Shown: positions 24,089 to 32,157 of the stretch, in pieces
How positions within the stretch are numbered: the stretch's first letter is position 1
Layout: every line of letters starts with the position of its first letter
Source of the DNA: Lachnospiraceae bacterium
Lineage (GTDB): Bacteria > Bacillota > Clostridia > Lachnospirales > Lachnospiraceae
DNA length: 64,000 bases
Assembly: GCA_910575275.1 (NCBI GenBank)
Contig: CAJTEE010000001.1
Coordinates: 124,001 to 188,000 of the forward strand
Direction of reading: 5' to 3'
Translations under genes and position numbers: made by a program
The notes under the pieces: model-generated
Database searches by the model: none
Told to the model about the DNA's origin: nothing
The model's input: the letters and a program-made list of their open reading frames with translations, nothing else

Positions 24089-25594
24089 CTAAACGTTCCA
24101 TAGAATTTCCATCTTGCCGTCTGCAATCCGGATGACCTTGATAAACGCATCAGCCACGGCCTGCCTCGCCTCAAAGGGAAGCGTTTCCCATGCCTTTATA
24201 TAGTCTGTGAGCGGCTTCGCCCCGTCTTTCGGAGGCGTACGATCCGGCACAGCGAGTTCTTCCTGCAGGTCTCTCCGCTTTTTGTCTAATTCCGAAACCC
24301 TTTCGTCTATGTATTTCAGCAAAACGCTGCCGGCCCCGGGCACTCTGGAGAGAAGTCCTTCAATTTCCTTCTCGGTCTCTGTCAGACGGAGCTTCTTAAG
24401 AGAATTCTTTTGCATTTCTCCGGTTTCGATCACACAGGAAAGCTCTTGAAGCTCTGCCAGCCTTTCTCGGATTGCACTCATCATATATTCCTCCAATACG
24501 TCCGCGTAGATCGTACAGCCTGCTCCCCTACAGCTTCCTTGACCTCCTGACCGGCTACAGACAAAATAACGGCCCCATTTTGTCTTTGCCCTGCGAATCG
24601 TCAGCGCATAACCGCAGCGGCCGCATTTTACCTTGCCTGCAAGCCATGAGTGTTTCGCCTTGCAGGTCTTTGTGGACTGTCTGTTGTTTAAGCAGCGCAT
24701 ACGACAGGCCAGCCACGTCTCGGAGGAAATAAATCCCTTATGAGGGGCCAGGACAATTTCCTTATCAGACAGATCGCTCTGCTTTCTCGTGTCAGAACGA
24801 GGCCCTCTGTAGAGATAGCAGGCATTACCCCCCGTGAAATCGGCTGCCGGATTATAAATGGCTGCGCCCTGGCTTTGAAAAAACCGATACACGTCTATGT
24901 CGGCTTCCACATAAATGGGGTTGCAAAGCATCTCACTGATGCGGGCGGTATTCCAGTCCGCACCGCGCAGGTTTTTTATCTGATGCCCGTTTAAGTAACG
25001 TACGATATCTCCGAGAGAATTGTCCGTGTCCGCATACATGGAGTAGATTAGCTTCAGTTGTTCGCTCTCCTGCGGGACTTCCTCATACATGGAGGTTTGA
25101 ACATTATCAATGACCGTATCTGTCAGACGATAGCCGTAGGGAATCCGTCCGCCCATGTAAAATCCGCGCTTACATCTTGCGTAATAGGCGTCTGTCACAC
25201 GCTTTTGTATGGTTTCCCGCTCTAATTGAGCGAACACAATGCAGATATTTAACATGGCCCGGCCGATCGGCGTGGAGGTGTCAAATTTCTCCGTGGAAGA
25301 AACGAACTCCACATGGTAGTTCTGAAATATCTCCATCATGTTTGCAAAGTCCAGGATCGAACGGCTGATCCGGTCAAGCTTGTAAACAATGACCCGCCCG
25401 ATCCTGCCCGCGCGGATATCCTGCATCATTTTTTCAAAGCCCGGCCTGTTGGTATCCTTGCCTGAAAATCCCTTGTCTGTATACTCCATACAGGCCTCCC
25501 CATGGGTCTCGTACCGGCAATATTCAAGCTGGCTTTCGACCGATATGCTGTCCTTTTTTTCGATCGACTGTCTTGCATACAAGGCATCAACCAT
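24089..25594 (-). CDS. Large serine recombinase (integrase/excisionase) of the cotJC element
   Basis: 501 aa. N-terminal resolvase domain (about 1-145) with catalytic Ser in YARQSIEKKD and the YKLDRISRSILDF and IGRAMLNICIVFAQLERETI motifs. Recombinase domain follows (about 160-260, GGRIPYGYRL). Then a zinc ribbon with Cys pairs (KCGRCGYALTIRR, FVCSRSGGQGSC) and a coiled coil (about 390-450). The full set of domains suggests an active enzyme. The gene begins inside the end of the small upstream ORF and ends 38 bp from the element boundary. Confidence 0.95.
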   Translation of the reverse strand: MVDALYARQSIEKKDSISVESQLEYCRYETHGEACMEYTDKGFSGKDTNRPGFEKMMQDIRAGRIGRVIVYKLDRISRSILDFANMMEIFQNYHVEFVSSTEKFDTSTPIGRAMLNICIVFAQLERETIQKRVTDAYYARCKRGFYMGGRIPYGYRLTDTVIDNVQTSMYEEVPQESEQLKLIYSMYADTDNSLGDIVRYLNGHQIKNLRGADWNTARISEMLCNPIYVEADIDVYRFFQSQGAAIYNPAADFTGGNACYLYRGPRSDTRKQSDLSDKEIVLAPHKGFISSETWLACRMRCLNNRQSTKTCKAKHSWLAGKVKCGRCGYALTIRRAKTKWGRYFVCSRSGGQGSCRGAGCTIYADVLEEYMMSAIRERLAELQELSCVIETGEMQKNSLKKLRLTETEKEIEGLLSRVPGAGSVLLKYIDERVSELDKKRRDLQEELAVPDRTPPKDGAKPLTDYIKAWETLPFEARQAVADAFIKVIRIADGKMEILWNV

Positions 25595-25751
25595 ATTTTC
25601 TGAAAATTTGACAGAGCCGGGCCGCGACTTTCTGTCGGGTCTCCGGCTCTGATTTCTTTTGAAATGCGGGGTAGATATTGGTGACCGTCAGCCTCATTCT
25701 GTCTCTGCATATCCGGCTGCCTGGTGCAGGAGAGTCGGCACTTTTTGCCAT
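25587..25751 (-). CDS. 54-residue ORF translationally coupled to the serine recombinase
   Basis: Start ATG 25751 has site GGGAGA six bases upstream; an internal ATG at 25697 would give 36 aa. The C-terminal part reads MRLTVTNIYPAFQKKSEPET and RQKVAARLCQIFRKYG: basic, likely helical. The stop TGA overlaps the recombinase start (ATGGTTGA arrangement), so translation is coupled. I do not recognise it. A recombination directionality factor or a degraded recombinase N-terminus are options. Confidence 0.6.
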   Translation of the reverse strand: MAKSADSPAPGSRICRDRMRLTVTNIYPAFQKKSEPETRQKVAARLCQIFRKYG

Positions 25752-25778
25752 ACGCAATCTCCCATGACGTTTTCCCTA

Positions 25779-25787
25779 TATTTTATG
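25779..25787 (-). promoter_or_regulatory. CATAAAATA box upstream of the recombinase unit (candidate mother-cell sigma -10)
   Basis: Minus strand CATAAAATA fits the SigK/SigE-type -10 pattern CATAnnnTA, 28 bp before the ATG at 25751. No good sigma-A -35 is found at 17-18 bp. The matching sporulation -35 is not convincing, so this is a suggestion only. Confidence 0.35.
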
Positions 25788-25814
25788 AAAAACAGTATGT
25801 ACACGATTCCATTG

Positions 25815-27911
25815 TTATCCGAAGCACTGCCGCAGAGTCTTTTCGATGGCATGCAGATCCACTGGCTTGGCGATATGCCCGTTCATCCCGGCCTCCTGGG
25901 CATTCTTCACATCCTCGGCAAGCGCATTTGCCGATACGGCAAAGATTGGGATATTACGTCCCTTTTCCTGCTCCATCCTGCGAATTCGCCGCGTGGCCTC
26001 ATACCCATCCATAACAGGCATTTGAATGTCCATGAAAACCAAATCGTAATAGTTGTGAGGGTTTTCATGGATCAGCCTGACCGCCTCCCGGCCGTCACAG
26101 GCTTTTTCGATCTTTACGTCCATTATCCCCAGAAGCTCTGCCATGATCTCCATATTGAGTTCATTGTCCTCTACTAGCAGAATGCGTTTATCTGCATAAT
26201 TCGGGAGCTCCTGTGCCTTTGCCTCCTGGGCAGAGGTCTCTTTTTCTCCCCGAACCGCTTCTTTTTCCCGCACACGCAGGGGCAGCTTTACGGTAAACAC
26301 AGAGCCCCGGCCGGGTTCACTTTCTACAGAAATCTCCCCTCCCATCAGTCCCACCAGACTTTTGGTTATGGCCAGGCCCACACCTGTTCCTGCGATCTTA
26401 CTGGCAGTCGTGTTTCTGGCCCGTTCAAACGGGAGGAACACTCTCGACAGGAATTCCGGTTCCATGCCGATACCTGTATCGGTACAGCAAAAGCAGTAAA
26501 CCGCACAGCCGTTCTCTGCCTCCCCAGGCTGTGTCAGCTCCAGCGTCACACGCCCGCCCGCAGGCGTATATTTGATCGCATTGCTGACGATGTTAAAAAG
26601 TACCTGCTGAAGACGGAGCGGATCCCCCGCCACCATTTCGTTTTTTACATGAACCGGAACAAGCTCGACCGTTAAACCGGCCTCCTCCGCCTTGAAACTC
26701 ATAAAGCCGGCAATCTCGTCTATAAGTGCCGGGAGCAGGAACCCTTCCTCTTTTAAAATCACTTTTCCCTGTTCGATCTGTGACATATCCAGCACATCGT
26801 TTACCATGCTCAAAAGCTGCGTGCCGGATGCCTTGATCTTCCTTAAACAGTCCTCCAACCGACTGCGGTCCTCAATGTTTTGCTGCGCAATTGCCGTCAT
26901 TCCGATGATCGCATTTAACGGTGTACGGATATCATGAGACATATCCATCAGGAAACGCCCCTTTGCCCTGTTCGCCGCATCTGCCGTGTTTAACGCCGCC
27001 TGAATCTCTCTCGTATAGGCTTCATTTTCCCGCATCTTGCCCCCATAGAGCACAAACGCGATAATCAAAACGATTCCAACGGCTGTCCCGGAAAAGATCA
27101 TGGCTTTCTTTAAAATACGGTTCGTTTCCTCCGTGATCACATACTCCGGGACGATCGAAACCAAAAGCCAGTCCGAATCCGCCCGAAGCGGTTCATAGCA
27201 GAGGACCTGTCCGGTTCCGCTGCAGGTAAACTTTGCCCAGCCGGTTCTTCGGGCTTTCACGCTTTCCCTGAAGTCCTCTACTGCTTGTGGATCATTCTCC
27301 TGTCCGGAAATCAGATCAAATAAGTTTGCCGCGGTCTGACTGCCGTTTTTATGCGCAGGCCATACCATAATATCTCCTTTGCGGTCCACCAGATAGGAAA
27401 CCCCTATATTGTCATAAAAGGTAAGCGTAAACTGATCTACAATCTCATTCGTCCGATACTCCTTTACCAGACAGGCCGGCAGCCCGTTTGAAAGGGAGAC
27501 GCGCAGAAACAGATTAAATACATTCTCACCTGTTATGCCGTTAATGTGGGAAACCAAAATTCCCCGCTCCTGTACATTTTTTTCCAGAAGTTCATTCACA
27601 GTTGGATCCTGTCCCGGTTCATCATCGTACAGATACAGTCTCACATCCGGTTCAATCTCCCGGTATAGTTCCATTACGGCCTCCGGGTCACCGCTCCCAA
27701 GGATGCTTCCCCAGATCCCCTCCAGCATGTCAAAGCCTGCCTCAAACTGAAGGTTTAAAGCATTTGCCCCCTGGTGTGTGCTCTCTATGATCGTTCGAAC
27801 CGAACTCCTCCAAAGATGCCCGCTGACCCCGTTAACAAAATACCAGACTCCTCCGCATAACGCCAATAGAAGAAACAGTGCGACTGCCAAGGGCCTCTCT
27901 TTTTTCTTCAT
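25815..27911 (-). CDS. Orphan hybrid histidine kinase carried by the element
   Basis: 698 aa. Membrane helix at about 8-27; extracellular sensor region (about 30-280) of dCache-like character (GVSYLVDRKGDIMVWPAHKN, WLLVSIVPEYVITEE). Second helix at about 290-312 (IFSGTAVGIVLIIAFVLYGG). Then HisKA with MDMSHDIRTPLNAIIGMTAI, HATPase (NIVSNAIKYTPAGG, GTGVGLAITKSLVG), and a C-terminal receiver (ILLVEDNELNMEIMAELLGI, phospho-Asp in LVFMDIQMPVMDG, AKPVDLHAIEKTL). No dedicated response regulator is nearby. Site GGAGGAGG. It may feed a cellular phosphorelay; target unknown. Confidence 0.9.
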   Translation of the reverse strand: MKKKERPLAVALFLLLALCGGVWYFVNGVSGHLWRSSVRTIIESTHQGANALNLQFEAGFDMLEGIWGSILGSGDPEAVMELYREIEPDVRLYLYDDEPGQDPTVNELLEKNVQERGILVSHINGITGENVFNLFLRVSLSNGLPACLVKEYRTNEIVDQFTLTFYDNIGVSYLVDRKGDIMVWPAHKNGSQTAANLFDLISGQENDPQAVEDFRESVKARRTGWAKFTCSGTGQVLCYEPLRADSDWLLVSIVPEYVITEETNRILKKAMIFSGTAVGIVLIIAFVLYGGKMRENEAYTREIQAALNTADAANRAKGRFLMDMSHDIRTPLNAIIGMTAIAQQNIEDRSRLEDCLRKIKASGTQLLSMVNDVLDMSQIEQGKVILKEEGFLLPALIDEIAGFMSFKAEEAGLTVELVPVHVKNEMVAGDPLRLQQVLFNIVSNAIKYTPAGGRVTLELTQPGEAENGCAVYCFCCTDTGIGMEPEFLSRVFLPFERARNTTASKIAGTGVGLAITKSLVGLMGGEISVESEPGRGSVFTVKLPLRVREKEAVRGEKETSAQEAKAQELPNYADKRILLVEDNELNMEIMAELLGIMDVKIEKACDGREAVRLIHENPHNYYDLVFMDIQMPVMDGYEATRRIRRMEQEKGRNIPIFAVSANALAEDVKNAQEAGMNGHIAKPVDLHAIEKTLRQCFG

Positions 27912-27950
27912 CCGGCCTCCTCCGTTTCAACTGTAATTCCTTATTCTTCC

Positions 27951-27979
27951 ATTGTATCCAATTTATAAAAAAAAGTAAA
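27951..27979 (-). promoter_or_regulatory. Promoter of the hybrid kinase
   Basis: Minus strand -35 TTTACT (27974-27979), 17-bp spacer, -10 TACAAT (27951-27956), about 40 bp before the ATG. Beyond it, 27980-28283 holds only the dyad repeat; no gene seen. Confidence 0.65.
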
Positions 27980-28101
27980 GAGACTTCCGTCGTTTTTCCA
28001 AACGCCGAGAACCGTTCGTTCCTGTTCACTCTGTTCCCGGCAGCATGCAAAAATCCATGCCAAATCGCCTGCAGCGATGGAGCCTTGCCGGCTGTTCCAT
28101 A

Positions 28102-28139
28102 CATTCTTACGGTCTGCGCAGACCTATGTGAACCGTAAC
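28102..28139. repeat. TTACGGT dyad repeat, copy 2
   Basis: 38-bp copy of the repeat at 2232-2280 with arms TTACGGT and ACCGTAA, lacking 11 internal bases of copy 1. Lies inside the cotJC element between the kinase promoter and the element end. Confidence 0.55.
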
Positions 28140-28283
28140 ACTCCCCTATACTGCGGCCATCCTGTATGCCCGCAAATCCGCGGGACGTGAGAACTGCAGT
28201 CTCTGCCAAACCCGGCTTACGTACTGCAGGTCTGTCAGTAAGCTCGCCGAACAGTACAAGGAGGTATTTACATTCGTGGAACC

Positions 28284-28323
28284 AAATGATCCCCTGTTCG
28301 TGACGGCCCACAGGGGATCATTT
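28284..28323. terminator. Strong hairpin at the cotJC-element boundary
   Basis: A perfect 14-bp stem AAATGATCCCCTGT / ACAGGGGATCATTT with a 12-nt loop, starting about 20 bp inside the element from the 9-bp core. It would stop transcription of truncated cotJC entering the element; it could equally be part of the recombination site region. Confidence 0.7.
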
Positions 28324-28343
28324 CTGCTTCAATCAGTACGATT

Positions 28344-28784
28344 CGCTTCCCCAAAGCGCTGGAAGTGAATAATTTCACGCTTTCTCAAGAAGCGGATCGG
28401 GCCGCATACATCCGGATCCTTCACGACCCGCAGAATATTCTCGTACGTTGAGCGGGCTTTCTGCTCTGCTGCCATATCCTCATACAAATCCGTAATCGGA
28501 TCTCCCTTCACCTGGAACTCGCAGGCGTTAAACGGGACGCCGCCAGCCGCCTGCGGCCAGATGCCCGCCGTGTGGTCAATATAATATGGGGCAAAGCCTT
28601 GCTCCTCCAGTTGCTCCGCGGTCAGATTCCGTGTAAGCTGATGGACGATTGCTGCGATCATCTCCATATGCGCCAGCTCCTCGGTTCCTATATCCGTAAG
28701 CAGTCCCTTCTGCTCTCCGTACGGCATTGAATACCGCTGGGAAAGATAGCGCATGGCAGCCCCTATCTCTCCATCCGGCCCTCC
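28344..28784 (-). pseudogene. cotJC: Central part of split and 5'-truncated cotJC
   Basis: CotJC family (di-manganese, catalase-like spore coat protein). Reads GGPDGEIGAAMRYLSQRYSM directly after the nagA stop, then DIGTEELAHMEMIAAIVHQL (Glu/His metal ligands), DLYEDMAAEQKARSTYENIL and REIIHFQRFGEA. There the element begins, and the frame runs on only to a stop at 28329. The usual N-terminal 30-odd residues are missing: only three foreign codons separate the nagA TAA from GGPDGE. ATG 28754 could still start translation. Joined to 23922-24050 it would give an otherwise complete C-terminus. Confidence 0.88.
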
Positions 28785-28793
28785 GGATGGCAG

Positions 28794-29921
28794 TTACAGC
28801 TTTTTTCCCTCGAACACGATCCCCTGGATCTTCAGGCTTTCCTTGTCAAGAAGTACGGCACTTGCCTCTTTTCCCGTTTCGAGGCTCCCGATCCTGTCTG
28901 CAAGCCCGATTGACCGTGCCGGATTGCAGGAGGCCGCGCGCACCGCGTCGGCGAGCGGGAGCCCGAATTTCACCGCCTGGCGCACGCAGCCCATGAGGCT
29001 CGTCACGGAGCCGGCCAATGTCTCTGGCTTTCCGAGGAGCGTCGCCCGGTTTCCGTGCACCTCGATCATCTGCCCGCCAAAGGGATATTCCCCGTCCGGC
29101 ATGCCCGTGGCGCGCAGGGAATCCGAGATCAGGATCATGCGCTTTGGCCCAAACAGCCGGAACATCGCCCGGATCACACTCCCATGGATATGGACGCCGT
29201 CGCAGATGATCTCCGGCATCACCTTTTCGTTGTCAAAGGCCGCAAGCACCACGCCGGGCGCACGGTGGTGAATCGGAGGCATCCCATTAAACAGATGCGT
29301 CGCATGATTCGCCCCGGCGGCAAACGCCTCCACGGCCGTCTCATAGCCGGCAGCCGTATGCCCCACCGAGACGGCGATCCCCTCTGCCGCGGCTGCACGG
29401 ATAAATTCCATAGCCCCCGGCTGCTCCGGCGCCACGGTCACAAGGCGTACAAGGCCACCGGCCGCCTCCTGCAGCCGTTTTAGCATCGAAATATCCGGGT
29501 CATGCAAAAAATCGCTGTTTTGTGCTCCTTTTTTTGCGCTCGATAAAAACGGTCCTTCCAAATGCACGCCTACAAGCTTCGCCCCCGAGACCGCGTTTTC
29601 CTTGTGCCTTGCCGCATTCGCACAGATTTTCAAAAGCTGTTCCTCCGGCAGCGTCATACCCGCCGGGCACAGGTATGTCACGCCCTCGGACAGCTCAAAA
29701 TCTGCCATCTTTTGCAGCCCGTCCGGCGTCGCATCGCTGAAATCTTCACCGACACAGCCATGGAAATGCACGTCAACGAGGCCCGGAATCACGTAACAGC
29801 CGGCGGCAGAAAGGACTTCTCCGTCTCCGCTCTTTTCTGCAAACACTCCGTCGGCGGTATAAAGCGGTCGCTCTGCAAACCCCTCTTTTTCGTCAAACAC
29901 TAGACCATCCCGGATCAGCAT
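28794..29921 (-). CDS. nagA: N-acetylglucosamine-6-phosphate deacetylase
   Basis: Makes glucosamine-6-P from GlcNAc-6-P in amino-sugar catabolism and cell-wall recycling. 375 aa amidohydrolase. Motifs: VIPGLVDVHFHGCVGEDF, KLVGVHLEGPFL (metal Glu), VSVGHTAAGYE, GANHATHLFNGM, EIICDGVHIHG, LISDSLRATGMPDGEY (catalytic Asp). Overlaps the nagB stop by 7 bp. The stop is followed after nine bases by the cotJC remnant; a CCATCCGG/CCGGATGG hairpin spans that junction. Confidence 0.95.
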   Translation of the reverse strand: MLIRDGLVFDEKEGFAERPLYTADGVFAEKSGDGEVLSAAGCYVIPGLVDVHFHGCVGEDFSDATPDGLQKMADFELSEGVTYLCPAGMTLPEEQLLKICANAARHKENAVSGAKLVGVHLEGPFLSSAKKGAQNSDFLHDPDISMLKRLQEAAGGLVRLVTVAPEQPGAMEFIRAAAAEGIAVSVGHTAAGYETAVEAFAAGANHATHLFNGMPPIHHRAPGVVLAAFDNEKVMPEIICDGVHIHGSVIRAMFRLFGPKRMILISDSLRATGMPDGEYPFGGQMIEVHGNRATLLGKPETLAGSVTSLMGCVRQAVKFGLPLADAVRAASCNPARSIGLADRIGSLETGKEASAVLLDKESLKIQGIVFEGKKL

Positions 29922-30664
29922 AGTGACCCCCCCGCCTCATAAACCTTTGTTAGCGCCGCCTCGTCACAGACGAATACCACGTCATGATGGAGCTGGAGGA
30001 TAGACGCCTGGCATTCGGGCGTGATCGGCCCGCAGATTGCCTGATACACCGCATCCGCCTTTTCCTCTCCGCTCGCGACTACAAGCAGCCTCCGGGCGGC
30101 CATGATGCTGCCGATTCCCATCGTGATAGCCTCTCTTGGCACCTCGTCTGCACTCGCAAAAAACCGGGCGTTCACGTCGATCGTATTCTGTGTCAGCCGG
30201 ACCACATGGGTCTCCTTAATAAAGGAAGGGCCCGGCTCGTTAAAGCCGATGTGGCCGTTGCGCCCCAGACCCAGAAGCTGCAGATCAGCGCCGCCCAGGG
30301 AAGCGATCAGCGCGTCATAGCTGGCGCACTCCGCCTCCGCGTCGGACGCCAGCCCGTCGGGTACATGTGTCTTCTCCGGGCGGATATTGATCCAATCGAA
30401 AAAATTTGTCTGCATGAAATACCGATAGCTCTGCTCATGATCCGCGGAAAGTCCCCTGTACTCATCGAGATTCACGGTCTCCACCTCTTTAAAGCTTATG
30501 TCCCCTTCCCGGTTCTTTTTTACAAGCTCCCTGTAAACGCCGACCGGAGTGGAGCCGGTTGCCAGTCCCAATACACAATTCGGTTTTTTTATGATCTCCG
30601 CCGCCATCAGATTCGCCGCACGGCGGCTCATGGCCTCATAATTCTTCTCCCGATATAGTTTCAT
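29915..30664 (-). CDS. nagB: Glucosamine-6-phosphate deaminase
   Basis: Converts glucosamine-6-P to fructose-6-P and ammonia. 249 aa from ATG 30664, preceded by AGGAGAAAGGG; the upstream extension is not credible. Motifs: LGLATGSTPVGVYRELVKK, VNLDEYRGLSADHEQSYRYF, LLGLGRNGHIGFNEPG, THVVRLTQNTIDVNARFF. Middle gene of ROK-nagB-nagA. Confidence 0.96.
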   Translation of the reverse strand: MKLYREKNYEAMSRRAANLMAAEIIKKPNCVLGLATGSTPVGVYRELVKKNREGDISFKEVETVNLDEYRGLSADHEQSYRYFMQTNFFDWINIRPEKTHVPDGLASDAEAECASYDALIASLGGADLQLLGLGRNGHIGFNEPGPSFIKETHVVRLTQNTIDVNARFFASADEVPREAITMGIGSIMAARRLLVVASGEEKADAVYQAICGPITPECQASILQLHHDVVFVCDEAALTKVYEAGGSLC

Positions 30665-30689
30665 TCTTTCTACCCTTTCTCCTATAAAA

Positions 30690-32069
30690 TTACGGAATTT
30701 CCGGCAGGCTCGCAGCCGCCATGGACTGCCCGACCCGGCGGAATTTCTCATCCGGCAGCGTCAATTCGATTTTCTTTGCCACCTCTGGGTATTCCCCGTT
30801 CAGCACGCCTTTGCAGGCCTCTAAAAGCAGCTCTCCTCCTCGGCCGCTCATGACGCGCCCCAAAAGCAGAACATAGCGGAAATGATACGCGTCTTCGTAG
30901 TATGCAAGCGTATGGCCGAGATATGCACCGACGGAGCGATACACGGCCTCGGCCCGGCAGTCGCCCTCCTCTGCAAGCTTCTGTACGGTCTTCAGCTTCT
31001 CGGCCGGAGACGCCCCCGCCTCAAGCATGATCCCCGCACGGGGCGCCAGTTTAATAACCGCATCCTGCGAAAAATACTTCACGCCGCAGCCGATATCGCC
31101 CGACCACTCATCCTCCATGGCGTTCGGATTCGCATCGACCGGGACGAAGGCCAGTTCGTTGAGCCAGCCTGTGATCCGCCCCTTCTCATCCACATAGCCC
31201 ACGGCCTCACTGGTCCCCATCGCGATTCCTAAAACATTATTCGCCTTTAGACTCATCGTTCCCGCGAGAGCCGAGACATCGCCGTCATTGGCCACGCTTA
31301 AGGGGATCTCCCCGAATGTATCTCTCACCGCACGGATAAAGATGTCTTTCACCTTTTCCTCATAGCGGTCTTTGGGGACGGCAAGGAACAGCGATGCACT
31401 CATGGTGCGGTTGTTGATGTAGATCCCGGCCGAGGACACTCCTACCGCATCGACCCGCGGCATATGGGCCGCCGCGGCCTTCAAGGCCGAAACAATCCCC
31501 TCATAATGATACTCTGGGTCCGGATTCACCTTCGGAAGCCAGACGACCTCCTCCGAGAACACGGTCTCTCCGTCGATCACCGCAGATACCTTCCTGTCGC
31601 TTCCGCCCGCGTCAAACCCGATCCGGCAGCCCTCCAGATGGCCTCCCATCGCCTTCGGGCAGTCCTTTGGCTCTGGCACATAGTCCGTAAATACCACCTC
31701 AAACGGCCTCTCAAAAATGTTCGCCATAAAATCACGGTCAAACTGCCTCGCGCCGCCTTCTTTGTAAGCTTCTTTCAGGGCCTCAAAAATGCCTTCGTCG
31801 CCGGCCACATACACCTTATAGCCGCCCTTCATCCACAGCATCGTCTTCACGAGGCGATCCACATAATAGCGGTCCGCCTCTGCCCGTTCCGGCGTCCCGT
31901 GAATGTATGTATGGCACACGGCCATCTGGCCATCCGCCCGCTCCACTGCCACAGAAACCGGCATTTCTGCAGTCTGCAGAAATGCACGCTTGAACTTGAG
32001 CAGCGGGATAAATTCCGGGTCCAGCTCCGGCACATGATCGACCTGAACAGCAATTCCGTATTGTTTCAT
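30690..32069 (-). CDS. ROK-family sugar kinase-like protein of the nag operon
   Basis: 459 aa from ATG 32069 (site AAAGGAGGGG); the longer reading to 32252 crosses the promoter. A divergent ROK/ASKHA protein: phosphate-binding motif GFDAGGSDRKVSAVIDGE, VGVSSAGIYINN, SVANDGDVSALAG, GIAMGTSEAVGYV, and an adenosine motif near RYVLLLGRVMSGRGG. There is an N-terminal extension of about 150 residues before the ASKHA core and no helix-turn-helix. Probably an amino-sugar kinase supplying nagB/nagA; the substrate is inferred from context. Confidence 0.78.
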   Translation of the reverse strand: MKQYGIAVQVDHVPELDPEFIPLLKFKRAFLQTAEMPVSVAVERADGQMAVCHTYIHGTPERAEADRYYVDRLVKTMLWMKGGYKVYVAGDEGIFEALKEAYKEGGARQFDRDFMANIFERPFEVVFTDYVPEPKDCPKAMGGHLEGCRIGFDAGGSDRKVSAVIDGETVFSEEVVWLPKVNPDPEYHYEGIVSALKAAAAHMPRVDAVGVSSAGIYINNRTMSASLFLAVPKDRYEEKVKDIFIRAVRDTFGEIPLSVANDGDVSALAGTMSLKANNVLGIAMGTSEAVGYVDEKGRITGWLNELAFVPVDANPNAMEDEWSGDIGCGVKYFSQDAVIKLAPRAGIMLEAGASPAEKLKTVQKLAEEGDCRAEAVYRSVGAYLGHTLAYYEDAYHFRYVLLLGRVMSGRGGELLLEACKGVLNGEYPEVAKKIELTLPDEKFRRVGQSMAAASLPEIP

Positions 32070-32092
32070 AAAATAATCCCCTCCTTTGCCCC

Positions 32093-32101
32093 ATTGTAGC
32101 A
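32093..32101 (-). promoter_or_regulatory. Extended -10 promoter of the ROK-nagB-nagA operon
   Basis: Minus strand TGCTACAAT, a -10 TACAAT (32093-32098) with upstream TGn; the -35 is poor. About 24 bp before the ATG, so the leader is very short. Confidence 0.55.
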
Positions 32102-32128
32102 GAATTTGGGAATAATAGCCAGCTTTTC

Positions 32129-32157
32129 TTGACTTCCTTCCAAATTTTCGATATACT
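32129..32157 (+). promoter_or_regulatory. Promoter of the aldose-epimerase-like gene
   Basis: -35 TTGACT (32129-32134), 17-bp spacer, -10 TATACT (32152-32157), giving a leader of about 110 nt. Divergent from the nag operon promoter 30 bp away. Confidence 0.75.

Larger units (their letters stand above)
24051..28352. mobile_element. 4.3 kb serine-recombinase element inserted in cotJC
   Basis: The boundaries are defined by the split cotJC frame and the 9-bp direct repeat CGCTTCCCC (plus strand) at 24042-24050 and 28344-28352. Contents: large serine recombinase adjacent to the right-hand cotJC junction, a 54-codon coupled ORF, an orphan hybrid histidine kinase, a dyad repeat and a terminator at the far end. 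Having the recombinase gene at one end, next to the att site, is normal for this integrase class. It resembles skin-type intervening elements of sporulation genes in size logic and location, though programmed excision is not shown. Confidence 0.82.

Noticed and set aside
27832-28311. 159-codon ORF upstream of the hybrid kinase
   Set aside because: It crosses the kinase promoter, ribosome site, dyad repeat and boundary hairpin; the translation shows no domain.
30665-30751. Longer N-terminus for NagB
   Set aside because: The extension has no ribosome site and is absent from the family; ATG 30664 has AGGAGAAAGGG and the expected MKLY start.
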